Assembly: GCF_026626885.1 (NCBI RefSeq)
Contig: NZ_JAPNOA010000059.1
Location: 186,327 to 250,326, forward strand
Length of the DNA stretch: 64,000 nt
Reading direction: 5' to 3'
Source of the DNA: Parathalassolituus penaei
Lineage (GTDB): Bacteria > Pseudomonadota > Gammaproteobacteria > Pseudomonadales > Oceanobacteraceae
Position 1 is the first letter of the stretch. Every line of letters starts with the position of its first letter. The position numbers and the translations under genes are program-made. The notes under the pieces were generated by a model. It had not been told where the DNA came from. It saw nothing but the letters and a program-made list of their open reading frames with translations, and ran no database searches. Shown in pieces: positions 45,932 through 53,957 of this stretch.

Positions 45932-46161
45932 CGATTTCCCCCACCGAAGGTGGCCGCCAATTGCCCTTTGGGCGAGCCGGAATTCACCGCAACGGCCGAC
46001 CCGGCCGGGGCATGGATGCCCCGCAAGGCCCGTTGGCACAAGGATGTGCCATCGGGCCGGGGTCGAACAGCCGTTGTCGGTGAATACCGGATAAACGAGC
46101 CCAGTCGGGCAAAAGCAGGGGGAGGCCCGCCCGGCCGGGGGACAAGGTCCCCCAGGAGGGC
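45932..46161. repeat. Structured interspersed repeat, copy 5
   Basis: The first hairpin is CCACC-GAA-GGTGG (45941-45953). The variable helix is GGCCCG (46027-46032) with CGGGCC (46053-46058), capped by GGCACA/TGTGCC. Its tail carries GATCCGATCGCGGCCCG, as after copy 1. No heptamer array is attached. Confidence 0.87.
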
Positions 46162-46226
46162 AAGCAGCCTGGCCAATTAACAAACTGAGTAGCCGCCAGA
46201 TCCGATCGCGGCCCGCCACAAACAAC

Positions 46227-46251
46227 AAGGCCGGACACAGGGTCCGGCCTT
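46227..46251 (-). terminator. Terminator of gbcB
   Basis: AAGGCCGGAC/GTCCGGCCTT perfect stem, 29 bp past the gbcB stop. Leftward it is followed by a mixed T/G stretch (TTGTTGTTTG). Confidence 0.75.
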
Positions 46252-46279
46252 GATAGATCAAACCATCGGCAAAGTCCGA

Positions 46280-47395
46280 TCAGAACTCCACAGAAACGTC
46301 CGTCGTCGGCACCGAGCAGCACGACAGGATGTAACCATCCGCCACGTCTTCATCGGTAATACCACCGTTATGGCTCATGGTGACTTCACCGCTGTTTTTC
46401 TTCAGCTTGCAGGTACCACAAATGCCCATACCGCAGGCTTTTGGAATGTACATGCCCAGACGGCCTGCCGCAGCGTGTACGGTTTCCCCCGGATTCAGCT
46501 GTACTTTTTTGCCGCTTTTGCTGAATTCCACAAACGGAGTGTCTGCAGCCGGTGCCGCTTCGGCTTCAGCTGGTTGGGCTTCTTTTACCGGAGCGGCTTC
46601 GGCCGGGGTGCTGCCGAAGGATTCGTCGTGGTAGTGCTTCATATCAAAGCCGGCTTTTTTCAGCAGGCCTTTAATAGCGTTCATGTATGGCTCAGGACCA
46701 CAGCAGAACACTTCGCGTTCCAGCAGGTCAGGCACCATCATCTGCAGCTTGGCAGAATCGAGGTAACCGCGGTAACCGGCCCATGGGTAACCGGCCTGGG
46801 TGCGTTCACACACCAGATGCAGGTGGAAGTTGCTGTGACGGGCGCTGAGGTCAGCCAATTCACGCTCATAAATAATGTCGGCTGGGGTACGGGCGCTGTG
46901 GATAAAATCGATATCCACATCGGAACTGGTATCCAGGAACCAGCGGGTCATGGACATCACCGGGGTGATACCCACACCACCGGACAGCATCAGTACCTTG
47001 CGATTCGGGAAGTCGATACAGTTAAAACGACCAACCGGGCCATGCACATACAGCATGGTGCCTTCACGCATGTTGTCGTGCAGCCAGTTGGATACCTGAC
47101 CACCCGGAGCGCGTTTGACAGTAATAGTGAAGCTGTAAGGCTTGGATGGCGAGCTGGAGATGGTGTAGCTGCGCATCACCGGCAGACCATCAATTTCCAG
47201 TTCCAGAGAAACAAACTGACCTGGCTTGAAGAAGAACAGCAGTGGCTGTTCAGATACAAAGACAAAGGTTCTGACGTCGGCGGTTTCCTGGATGACTCGC
47301 GCGCAACGCACCTGATGACGGCCGTTGACCCAGGTACTGGTATTTACATCAGAAAGGTAGCGATCGGCGGGGGCCGGGCTGGTCGTACTATTCAT
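46280..47395 (-). CDS. gbcB: Glycine betaine demethylase reductase subunit
   Basis: A 371-residue ferredoxin reductase-type protein that supplies electrons to GbcA. It has an FAD domain (GLPVMRSYTISSSPSKPYSF), a NAD domain (LMLSGGVGITPVMSMTRWFL), and a C-terminal plant-type 2Fe-2S domain with the CGMGICGTC cluster loop and a last Cys in LSCC. A long Ala/Pro/Glu linker (PAEAAPVKEAQPAEAEAAPA) separates them. The start at 47395 (MNSTTSPAPADRYLSDV) follows GAGGA, and the upstream frame is rejected. It is divergent from gbcA, as in Pseudomonas. Confidence 0.92.
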   Translation of the reverse strand: MNSTTSPAPADRYLSDVNTSTWVNGRHQVRCARVIQETADVRTFVFVSEQPLLFFFKPGQFVSLELEIDGLPVMRSYTISSSPSKPYSFTITVKRAPGGQVSNWLHDNMREGTMLYVHGPVGRFNCIDFPNRKVLMLSGGVGITPVMSMTRWFLDTSSDVDIDFIHSARTPADIIYERELADLSARHSNFHLHLVCERTQAGYPWAGYRGYLDSAKLQMMVPDLLEREVFCCGPEPYMNAIKGLLKKAGFDMKHYHDESFGSTPAEAAPVKEAQPAEAEAAPAADTPFVEFSKSGKKVQLNPGETVHAAAGRLGMYIPKACGMGICGTCKLKKNSGEVTMSHNGGITDEDVADGYILSCCSVPTTDVSVEF

Positions 47396-47708
47396 GGTCA
47401 AGTCCTCATCAGACGGGATTTGCAGTGTCGCTCTGAATTCTGCGTCGCGTTTCGTTCCGCCATTTAACCATAAGCGACATGCAGTTGTTCGCCCCTTCCA
47501 GAGCCCTGTAAAACCGGGGTTCTGGCGTCGAGAAAGGTATCTCGGGCAGTCGTTTTCAGACAAATTAAGCGACCGGGTTTGGCAGACTATGGCCATGTAG
47601 TTTTCGGGGTCTTTAAGGATCACCCCCACCGGAAGCGAGACAACCACAACCATGGCTAACGCCTGTTATATTAACAGCGTGCCCTATATTTATACCGAGG
47701 ATTTGCGG
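47396..47708. promoter_or_regulatory. Divergent gbcA/gbcB promoter region
   Basis: 313 bp between the two starts. TTCGCCCCTTCCAGAGCC (47489-47506) is loosely like the candidate sites before soxB and dgcA. No clear -35/-10 pair was assigned. Confidence 0.35.
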
Positions 47709-48983
47709 ATGAAAGAGATCGACCTGCTGAACGTTTCCAGCAACTCTTATCAAGAAGCCCGTCAGAAGCTGGATGCCGAACTGGAAGCACGCAACCCGAA
47801 CTACTCGCTGCCACAGGCCCTGTACAACGACCCACTGATGTTCCGTGCCGACATGGACGAAATCTTCCTGAAAGAGTGGCTGTTCGTTGGTATGACTTCT
47901 GAAATTCCAACCAAGGGTGATTACTTCACCGTTGAGATTGGACAGAACCCTGTTCTGGTGGTGCGTGACGCTGAAGGTGGTGTGCAGGCATACCACAACG
48001 TATGTCGTCACCGTGGTTCTGTGATCTGTACTGAACACCGTGGCAAGGTAGCCAACCTGGTTTGCCCTTACCACCAGTGGACCTACGACCTGAAAGGCAA
48101 CCTGCTGTACGCCGGTTCCGAAATGGGCGATGCCTTCAACATGAAGGAACACGGTCTGAAGAAAGCTCACACCAAGACTGCCGGTGGTTTCATCTTCGTA
48201 TGTCTGGGCAAAAACGAGCCTGAGTCTGACTTCGACGAATTCCTGGAAACTCTGAACGAGTACATGGAACCGTACAACGTGGAAAACACCAAGCTGGCGG
48301 TTGAATCCCACATGTACGAAAAAGCCAACTGGAAACTGGTGATCGAGAACAACCGTGAGTGCTACCACTGCGCCGGTTCTCACCCTGAACTGCTGAACAC
48401 CCTGCTGGAATGGGATGACACCAACGACCCACGTGCTCCACAAGACTTCCTGGATCACTACGCTGCCCAGGCCGCTGCCTGGAACGCCGAAGGTATTCCA
48501 CACGAGCACAAGAGCTTCGGCCCTGGCAAACGTAACCGTATCGTTCGTATGCCACTGAAGAAAGGCGTTGAAGTAATGACTCTGGATGGTCAGAAAGGCT
48601 GTGAGAAGCTGCTGGGCCGTATCCAGAACCGTCAGCTGGGCTCCATGCGTATTCTGCACCTGCCAAACAGCTGGAACCACATGCAGTCTGACCACTTCAT
48701 CGTGTTCCGTGTACTGCCAATTTCCGCTCAGGAAACCATGGTGACCACCAAGTGGTTCGTACACAAGGATGCAGTAGAAGGCGTGGATTACGATCCAGCT
48801 CGTCTGCGTCTGGTTTGGGATGCTACCAACGAACAGGACCGTATCCTGGGCGAACAGAACCAGAAAGGTATCAACTCCGTTGGTTACCAGCCTGGCCCAT
48901 ACTCCGAAACCTACGAGTTTGGTGTGGTTAACTTCCTGACCTGGTACAGCGAAACCGTACGTAAAAACCTGAAGAAGAAGTAA
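47709..48983 (+). CDS. gbcA: Glycine betaine demethylase oxygenase subunit
   Basis: A 424-residue Rieske non-haem iron monooxygenase converting glycine betaine to dimethylglycine and formaldehyde. The Rieske motif is CRHRGSVICTEHRGKVANLV, ending CPYHQW. The mononuclear iron site lies in ENNRECYHCAGSHPEL. The ATG at 47709 (MKEIDLLNVSSNSYQEARQK) has GAGGA at 7 bp and gives the family length. The longer frame from 47652 is rejected. A bidirectional terminator follows. Confidence 0.94.
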   Translation: MKEIDLLNVSSNSYQEARQKLDAELEARNPNYSLPQALYNDPLMFRADMDEIFLKEWLFVGMTSEIPTKGDYFTVEIGQNPVLVVRDAEGGVQAYHNVCRHRGSVICTEHRGKVANLVCPYHQWTYDLKGNLLYAGSEMGDAFNMKEHGLKKAHTKTAGGFIFVCLGKNEPESDFDEFLETLNEYMEPYNVENTKLAVESHMYEKANWKLVIENNRECYHCAGSHPELLNTLLEWDDTNDPRAPQDFLDHYAAQAAAWNAEGIPHEHKSFGPGKRNRIVRMPLKKGVEVMTLDGQKGCEKLLGRIQNRQLGSMRILHLPNSWNHMQSDHFIVFRVLPISAQETMVTTKWFVHKDAVEGVDYDPARLRLVWDATNEQDRILGEQNQKGINSVGYQPGPYSETYEFGVVNFLTWYSETVRKNLKKK

Positions 48984-49040
48984 TTCTGACGGTGCACCAC
49001 TGCGCAGGCCGGACACCTCCGGCCTGAACAGATACGCATA

Positions 49041-49077
49041 AAAAATCCCCGCCACCGCAAGGTGCCGGGGATTTTTT
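49041..49077. terminator. Bidirectional terminator between gbcA and the beta-barrel gene
   Basis: ATCCCCGCCACC-GCAA-GGTGCCGGGGAT, one mismatch, with A residues before and T residues after, so it can serve both converging genes. Confidence 0.85.
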
Positions 49078-49110
49078 ATGGGCCCTGTCAAACGGGCCCA
49101 TCAGGCAGAA

Positions 49111-49995
49111 TCAGAACTGCAGGCCGCTGCTCAGCTCGATAATACGGGCGTCGGAACCGCTGATGCCTTTGCCGTACCCCAGTTCCACCCACCAGTTGCT
49201 GGTGAAGTAGTTATTCACCGACAGGGTCAGGGAAGAATCATCATCGGCGTCGCTGGACTTGGTCAGATCCAGGCCCAGACCCAGCTGCGTGTTCAGATAA
49301 TAACGGGCAGCCGCATCCCAGAGGTTCGCGGATGTATCGTCTTCGTCATCAGCACTCTGCACCGAATGTTCAACACTGGCCGACAGCGCCAACGACTGGC
49401 CGTCCTGCAATGGCATCAGCACCTGAGTGGCCACACCAACGGTATTGGTGTCCATATCAATCGGTTCGTAGTGGTAACCACTCTCGATGTACGTCACTTC
49501 AGCCGAGGTCTGGCGATACAAGGCGCTTACCGACCAGTTGGAAGCCAGGTAATGCACAACGTTCACTTCCAGCGAACGATCCTTGTAGCGGTATTCATCA
49601 GACCAGATCGGAATTTCAACGGTCGAGCGGGTGCCACCGTACTGCAGGCCCACCAGGGTTGCGCCATCCGCCAGCAACCAGGCACCACCCAGGTTGTAAA
49701 CGTCGCTGTCAGTGCTGGCAGACTGGTTATAGATCTGCTCATCACGGTCATCGTTACCAATCACCAGCTCCAGATAACTGGAAGGGCTCAGAAAATCACG
49801 CTCCGCCAACGGGCCACTGGTATTGCCAGTGTCGTTAAAGCGGTAGTGAACACCCGCGATGCTGCTCAGACCATCCAGATCGGTGTCGGAACTGGTGGTT
49901 TTGGCAACACCAGCCGCCACTTCATACTGCCAGGCCAACGCCGGGGTCGCCGCAGCACACAACAAAGCCAACACAGAGATACGAGACAAAGACAT
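49111..49995 (-). CDS. Putative outer-membrane beta-barrel protein
   Basis: A 294-residue exported protein. Signal peptide MSLSRISVLALLCAAATPALA is cut before WQYEVAAGVAKTT. The mature part is a series of alternating beta strands (SSYLELVIGNDDRDEQ, WSVSALYRQTSAEVTYIESG, LGLGLDLTKSSDADDDSSLT) ending in aromatic SSGLQF, the usual barrel end. AAGGAG precedes the ATG. It resembles small porin-like OM proteins but no named family was recognised. It converges with gbcA and is probably monocistronic. Confidence 0.7.
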   Translation of the reverse strand: MSLSRISVLALLCAAATPALAWQYEVAAGVAKTTSSDTDLDGLSSIAGVHYRFNDTGNTSGPLAERDFLSPSSYLELVIGNDDRDEQIYNQSASTDSDVYNLGGAWLLADGATLVGLQYGGTRSTVEIPIWSDEYRYKDRSLEVNVVHYLASNWSVSALYRQTSAEVTYIESGYHYEPIDMDTNTVGVATQVLMPLQDGQSLALSASVEHSVQSADDEDDTSANLWDAAARYYLNTQLGLGLDLTKSSDADDDSSLTLSVNNYFTSNWWVELGYGKGISGSDARIIELSSGLQF

Positions 49996-50220
49996 AGTCA
50001 CTCCTTTTGAGGTAAACAAGGTGCCGACCAGCTCCGGGTCGGCCCTCCAAAAATCGCGCGCGACTTTGTCGATGTGATCAGCCGTATTCAACTCGCAAAG
50101 GGAGGGAACGTGACATCTATCTCATTTTTCAGATCAACAAATAACGACCGATGGCCAGTTTTGTCAGCAAGCATGCACGCTGGCGTAAAGTAGCTACCTG
50201 ACACCGTCAGCACCCGGTTG

Positions 50221-51456
50221 TTACAACAAGGGCGAACGCCAGATCAGCCCAAGCGTCAGGACCGTTGGCTGACGTTCAGGATTGGCCTGATCTTTCATCC
50301 ATTCCAGCCGCAGGCCGGTACTGTGGTTGTATTGCCAGTTCCACGCCAGGCTCAAGCGTTGTGGATTATGGCCATCGTTGATCAGTCCGGCTTCCTCTCC
50401 CAGGCTCGCAACGGCAGATCCGGTCAGGGTGTTGTCCAGCATCAGCCGCTCAAAACGTCCAGCGACCGAGTGCTCCCCCCAGCTGAAACGGGGTTCCAGT
50501 AACCAGCTGCGATAGTCCCCCTGGACCTCTATCTGGCGGGTTGCTCCCGAGTCACGCACACTGCCCGACAACGCCATTTGCAGATATTCCGAGCGCAGTT
50601 CCAGGCGCTGGCCGTCGGCCATTAACCAGCCCAGCCCCAGCAACAAACCACTGGCACGGCTGTCACCATCAAAATAACCACTAAAAGCCGTACTGCTGGT
50701 ACCGCTGTGGGAATGGCTACTGCTGGCGGAACGGTCATCCTGACGATTGTTGGCATGGGCGTTTAATCCCCAGCCCTGAATTTGCCAGTCCAGTACATCA
50801 CTCTCCCCCGCGTAACGCACAAACAGCGTATGCAAACCGCCACTGCCAGCGGCCGGATAGGCACTGCCCTGATAGGTCTCTACCCCGCTGCTGAAGCCTT
50901 CGGCGGTATCACCCGCCATCAGTCGTACTCCGGCCTCCTGAACATGCCCACCTAACAAAGCGGTGTAGCCAAGCGGTGCCAGACTGAAGGCATCGGTTGA
51001 CGGATGCATATGGTTATACGGCGAAAAGAAAGCCGTCATCTGCCCCGCTTCAGCAGACACGGGTACATCCTGCCACTGCCAGGATTGGCCAAGAAAGGCA
51101 TTTTCCAGGCTCAGTTCAGAACCACCATGACTGCCAACCTTGATGCTGGCGTAGGCCTGCTCGAGGGTTCGGTAGTTCAGCCGCAATGAGGTTTCATCCA
51201 GTGCTACGCCCTGGGTATAGGCACTGGCATGACCTCCCATCATCACGCCAGGAATCTGCCAGACCACCTGATTGGCACGATCGCTGGCCGATTGCTGGTT
51301 GGCACTGCGCCACGACACCGCGAGATCCAGTCCGGCCGACAGCCCCGGTTGTGCTGGCTGGCTACCGTGTGCCCATAGCGGCAATGGCAGCAACCCAAGA
51401 CTGGTACAGGCAACAAAAGAGCAGATACCGCGCCGTGAACAGCTGCTTACAGACAT
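50221..51456 (-). CDS. Putative outer-membrane protein of the MbnPH operon
   Basis: A 411-residue exported protein with a signal peptide (MSVSSCSRRGICSFVACTSLGLLPLPLWA). The mature protein shows repeated amphipathic strands (SLRLNYRTLEQAYASIKVGS, LELRSEYLQMALSGSV, FSWGEHSVAGRFERLML), so a beta barrel is likely. It has His- and Met-containing patches (GVMMGGHAS, SSSHSHSGTSS) that might contact metal. Its ATG overlaps the end of the second MbnH gene by 10 bp and follows AGGAG, tying it to that operon. No named family was recognised. Confidence 0.65.
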   Translation of the reverse strand: MSVSSCSRRGICSFVACTSLGLLPLPLWAHGSQPAQPGLSAGLDLAVSWRSANQQSASDRANQVVWQIPGVMMGGHASAYTQGVALDETSLRLNYRTLEQAYASIKVGSHGGSELSLENAFLGQSWQWQDVPVSAEAGQMTAFFSPYNHMHPSTDAFSLAPLGYTALLGGHVQEAGVRLMAGDTAEGFSSGVETYQGSAYPAAGSGGLHTLFVRYAGESDVLDWQIQGWGLNAHANNRQDDRSASSSHSHSGTSSTAFSGYFDGDSRASGLLLGLGWLMADGQRLELRSEYLQMALSGSVRDSGATRQIEVQGDYRSWLLEPRFSWGEHSVAGRFERLMLDNTLTGSAVASLGEEAGLINDGHNPQRLSLAWNWQYNHSTGLRLEWMKDQANPERQPTVLTLGLIWRSPLL

Positions 51457-52700
51457 TGGACGGGTACTCCTGGTTTGGCGGGTTGTGGTGTGGGTGTCTC
51501 TGGACGCAGCTGCCCGTTGGCATCCGGCCATGGATTGGCATAACGAGGATCGCTGACAAACTGCTCGTCGGTAAGACTGCACAGGAACGCCAACAGGTCA
51601 GTTTCTTCCCCCGCGCTGAGCGTAAAACCGGTAATTAGTGGATCGCGGTTCTGTGTGGTTTTGCCAGCAGCGGCATAGGTACGAATCACCGCACGCAAGT
51701 CCGGCAAGGAGCCGTCGTGCATGTACGGAGCTGTCAGGGCAATGTTGCGTAACGAGGGGGTACGGAACAGCCCGAGGTCTTCCGGTTTGCCAGTCGCTTC
51801 AAACTTGCCGGTGTTCGGAAAATCGAAAGACGCCACACTGGCGTTATTGTGAAACCCTGAGTGTTGCGCGGCCTGCCGCTGACTGACGTGGGAGTCCGTC
51901 AGGAAATGGTTGGCCTCATGACACTGCGAACAGTGCAGACGATCACTGCTGAACAGTGCCAACCCTCGCTGCGCCGCTACCGATAATGCCTGGGTATCTC
52001 CTTGCAGATAGTGATCCCAGGGAGAGTCGAAGGACGTCAGCCCCCGTACAAATGTCGCCAGTGCAGGCACAATGTGATTAACGTAATTCCAATCCGGTTG
52101 TGGTCCGGGATACGCCGCGACCAGCAGCTTCTGGTAGGTAGGATCACTCACCAGTGTCGCTAGTACCCGCGCCTGATTGTGCTCTTCGAGGCCATGTTCA
52201 AAAGGGGTGTCACCAAACATGGGAATACGGATCTGGCGCTCCAGCTGTACCGTCACCGGATTGCCCCAGTTCAGGCTGGCATACCAGGCCGTGTTACCCA
52301 ACGCCTGGGCATTGCGGGGATGGGCATCACCATAGGTGCCGAACGGATGCGGCAAGCCATCACTGAAGCCTTTATCCTGATGGTGGCAGCTGGCGCAGGC
52401 GATATTGCCGTTAGCCGACATTCGCGGGTCATAAAATAAATGCCGTCCCAGCTCAAAACCGGCTTGGGTCATGGGGTTGTTGGCCGGTATACGCGGCAGA
52501 TCAACCCCTTCCGGCAGCTGCCAGACATAATCCGATGCCAGCACAACCGCGGCAGGCGTCGCCTGGGCGGGCGCAAGATGGGCGGCCGTACCTGCGCCAG
52601 TAGCAGGTGTTGGCTGATCGCAGCCCATCAGCAGAGCGGCGATCGCAAACATGGCAGTCCAGGCCGTCGCCAGCCTGGCGGGTGTCGGTGCGGTTATCAT
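51447..52700 (-). CDS. MbnH-like di-haem c-type enzyme, copy 2
   Basis: A 417-residue MauG/cytochrome c peroxidase superfamily protein of the MbnH ('metallo-mystery pair di-haem') type. A lipoprotein signal ends LLMGC (Cys27). Two haem c sites are CASCHHQ (102-106) and CSQCHEA (about 260). The segment SLRNIALTAPYMHDGSLPDLRAVI is the conserved MauG/CCP loop. Known MbnH oxidises a Trp of MbnP to kynurenine. It follows another MbnH-like gene by 18 bp, and both follow an MbnP gene. AAGGA precedes the ATG. Confidence 0.87.
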   Translation of the reverse strand: MITAPTPARLATAWTAMFAIAALLMGCDQPTPATGAGTAAHLAPAQATPAAVVLASDYVWQLPEGVDLPRIPANNPMTQAGFELGRHLFYDPRMSANGNIACASCHHQDKGFSDGLPHPFGTYGDAHPRNAQALGNTAWYASLNWGNPVTVQLERQIRIPMFGDTPFEHGLEEHNQARVLATLVSDPTYQKLLVAAYPGPQPDWNYVNHIVPALATFVRGLTSFDSPWDHYLQGDTQALSVAAQRGLALFSSDRLHCSQCHEANHFLTDSHVSQRQAAQHSGFHNNASVASFDFPNTGKFEATGKPEDLGLFRTPSLRNIALTAPYMHDGSLPDLRAVIRTYAAAGKTTQNRDPLITGFTLSAGEETDLLAFLCSLTDEQFVSDPRYANPWPDANGQLRPETPTPQPAKPGVPVQCL

Positions 52701-52718
52701 GATGATTCCTTTCAGAAG

Positions 52719-53957
52719 TCAGGGATTGCTCAACTGGCATTGCGGATTCACAGCCGGGTCCGCTTCGGCATTGCTGGCCACACCAATCGGGTTGCCATCC
52801 GCATCGGGCCAGGGATTGCCATAACGCGGGTTACTGATAAACGTCAGGTCGGTAAGGCTGCACAGAAACGCCAGCACATCGGCTTTTTCATCAGAGGTCA
52901 GGGTAAAGCCGGGGCTCAGATCACCATCCACCTGGTAATCCCCCTGTTTGCCCCCCTGCGAATAGGTATCAAGGATGTCTTCCAGCGTGGCGTGGCTGCC
53001 ATCGTGAGAATACGGTGCAGTCAGGGCGATATTGCGCAGGCTCATGGTCCGGAATTGCCCGAGATGACTGCTGTTACCCGTCACTTCGTACACTCCGCGA
53101 TTGGGTTCATCAAATCGATACACCGCACCGGTGTTATGGAAGTTGGAGGTCGGATAGGTCCAGCTGCGGTTCATATGGTTATCAGTGAGAGTAAAGTTAT
53201 CCAGATGGCAGTGGGTACACTCCAGACGTTCACTGGCAAATAATGCCAACCCGCGTTTGGCAGCGGCACTGAGGGCACTGCTGTCGCCTTGTAAATAGTG
53301 GTCGAAATCTGAGTCAAACGAGGTCAGGCCACGAACAAAACTGGCGAGTGCCGGAATCAGGTGATCATCAAAATCCCACTCGGTATCGGTCGCAGCTTCG
53401 GGAAATGCCGCCACCAGCAGGGCCTGGTAGGTGCTGTCGGTGCGGATGCTGGCCAGTACGCCATCCAGGTTACTGCTGGTCAGGCCGTGTTCCGGAATCG
53501 GGCTGCTATTAAACAACGGGCCACGAATCTGTTCTTCCAGCGTGGTGACATCCGGACGAGCCCAGTTGAAGGTTGCAAACCAGGCGGTATTACCCAGCGA
53601 CATGGCATTACGTGGATGAGTGTCGCCCCATGTTCCGGTCGGAAACTGCCGACCGTCTGTGAAGGCTTTTTCCTGATGGTGACAACTGGCGCAGGCAATA
53701 TCGCCGTTCGCAGACAAACGGGTATCGTAGAACAGGTATCGCCCGAGCTGGAATTTGGCCTCGGTCATGGGGTTGTCATCCGGCTCCACTGGCAACGGAA
53801 TGCCATCCGGCAAGCCCCAGTCAAAGCTGCTGACCGAAGCCCCCTGATCGTCCAGAGTCGTACTGCTGCTGCCCATACAGGCAACCAGCAGGCTGCTGGT
53901 CAATACGACCAGCAGCGCCATTGCGTTAGGCCAAATTCCGTTGCGCCACTCAGTCAT
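52719..53957 (-). CDS. MbnH-like di-haem c-type enzyme, copy 1
   Basis: A 412-residue paralogue of the next gene. The N-terminal signal has lipobox LLVAC (Cys27). Haem sites are CASCHHQ (89-93) and CTHCHLD (247-251), with the conserved segment SLRNIALTAPYSHDGSHATL. The ATG at 53957 overlaps the MbnP stop, which suggests coupling. M13 at 53921 is an alternative start. It should receive electrons in the periplasm and modify the adjacent MbnP. Confidence 0.88.
   Translation of the reverse strand: MTEWRNGIWPNAMALLVVLTSSLLVACMGSSSTTLDDQGASVSSFDWGLPDGIPLPVEPDDNPMTEAKFQLGRYLFYDTRLSANGDIACASCHHQEKAFTDGRQFPTGTWGDTHPRNAMSLGNTAWFATFNWARPDVTTLEEQIRGPLFNSSPIPEHGLTSSNLDGVLASIRTDSTYQALLVAAFPEAATDTEWDFDDHLIPALASFVRGLTSFDSDFDHYLQGDSSALSAAAKRGLALFASERLECTHCHLDNFTLTDNHMNRSWTYPTSNFHNTGAVYRFDEPNRGVYEVTGNSSHLGQFRTMSLRNIALTAPYSHDGSHATLEDILDTYSQGGKQGDYQVDGDLSPGFTLTSDEKADVLAFLCSLTDLTFISNPRYGNPWPDADGNPIGVASNAEADPAVNPQCQLSNP

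Larger units (their letters stand above)
45500..46279. other. Convergent intergenic region with 135-bp tandem units and structured repeat copy 5
   Basis: Contains a TTGGCATGG/CCATGCCAA hairpin (45614-45635), two tandem 135-bp units, structured repeat copy 5, and the gbcB terminator. No gene is supported. Confidence 0.75.

Noticed and set aside
46280-48983. Alternative reading of gbcAB as a generic aromatic-ring dioxygenase pair
   Set aside because: The divergent arrangement, the C-terminal ferredoxin on the reductase and the other betaine genes favour glycine betaine demethylase.
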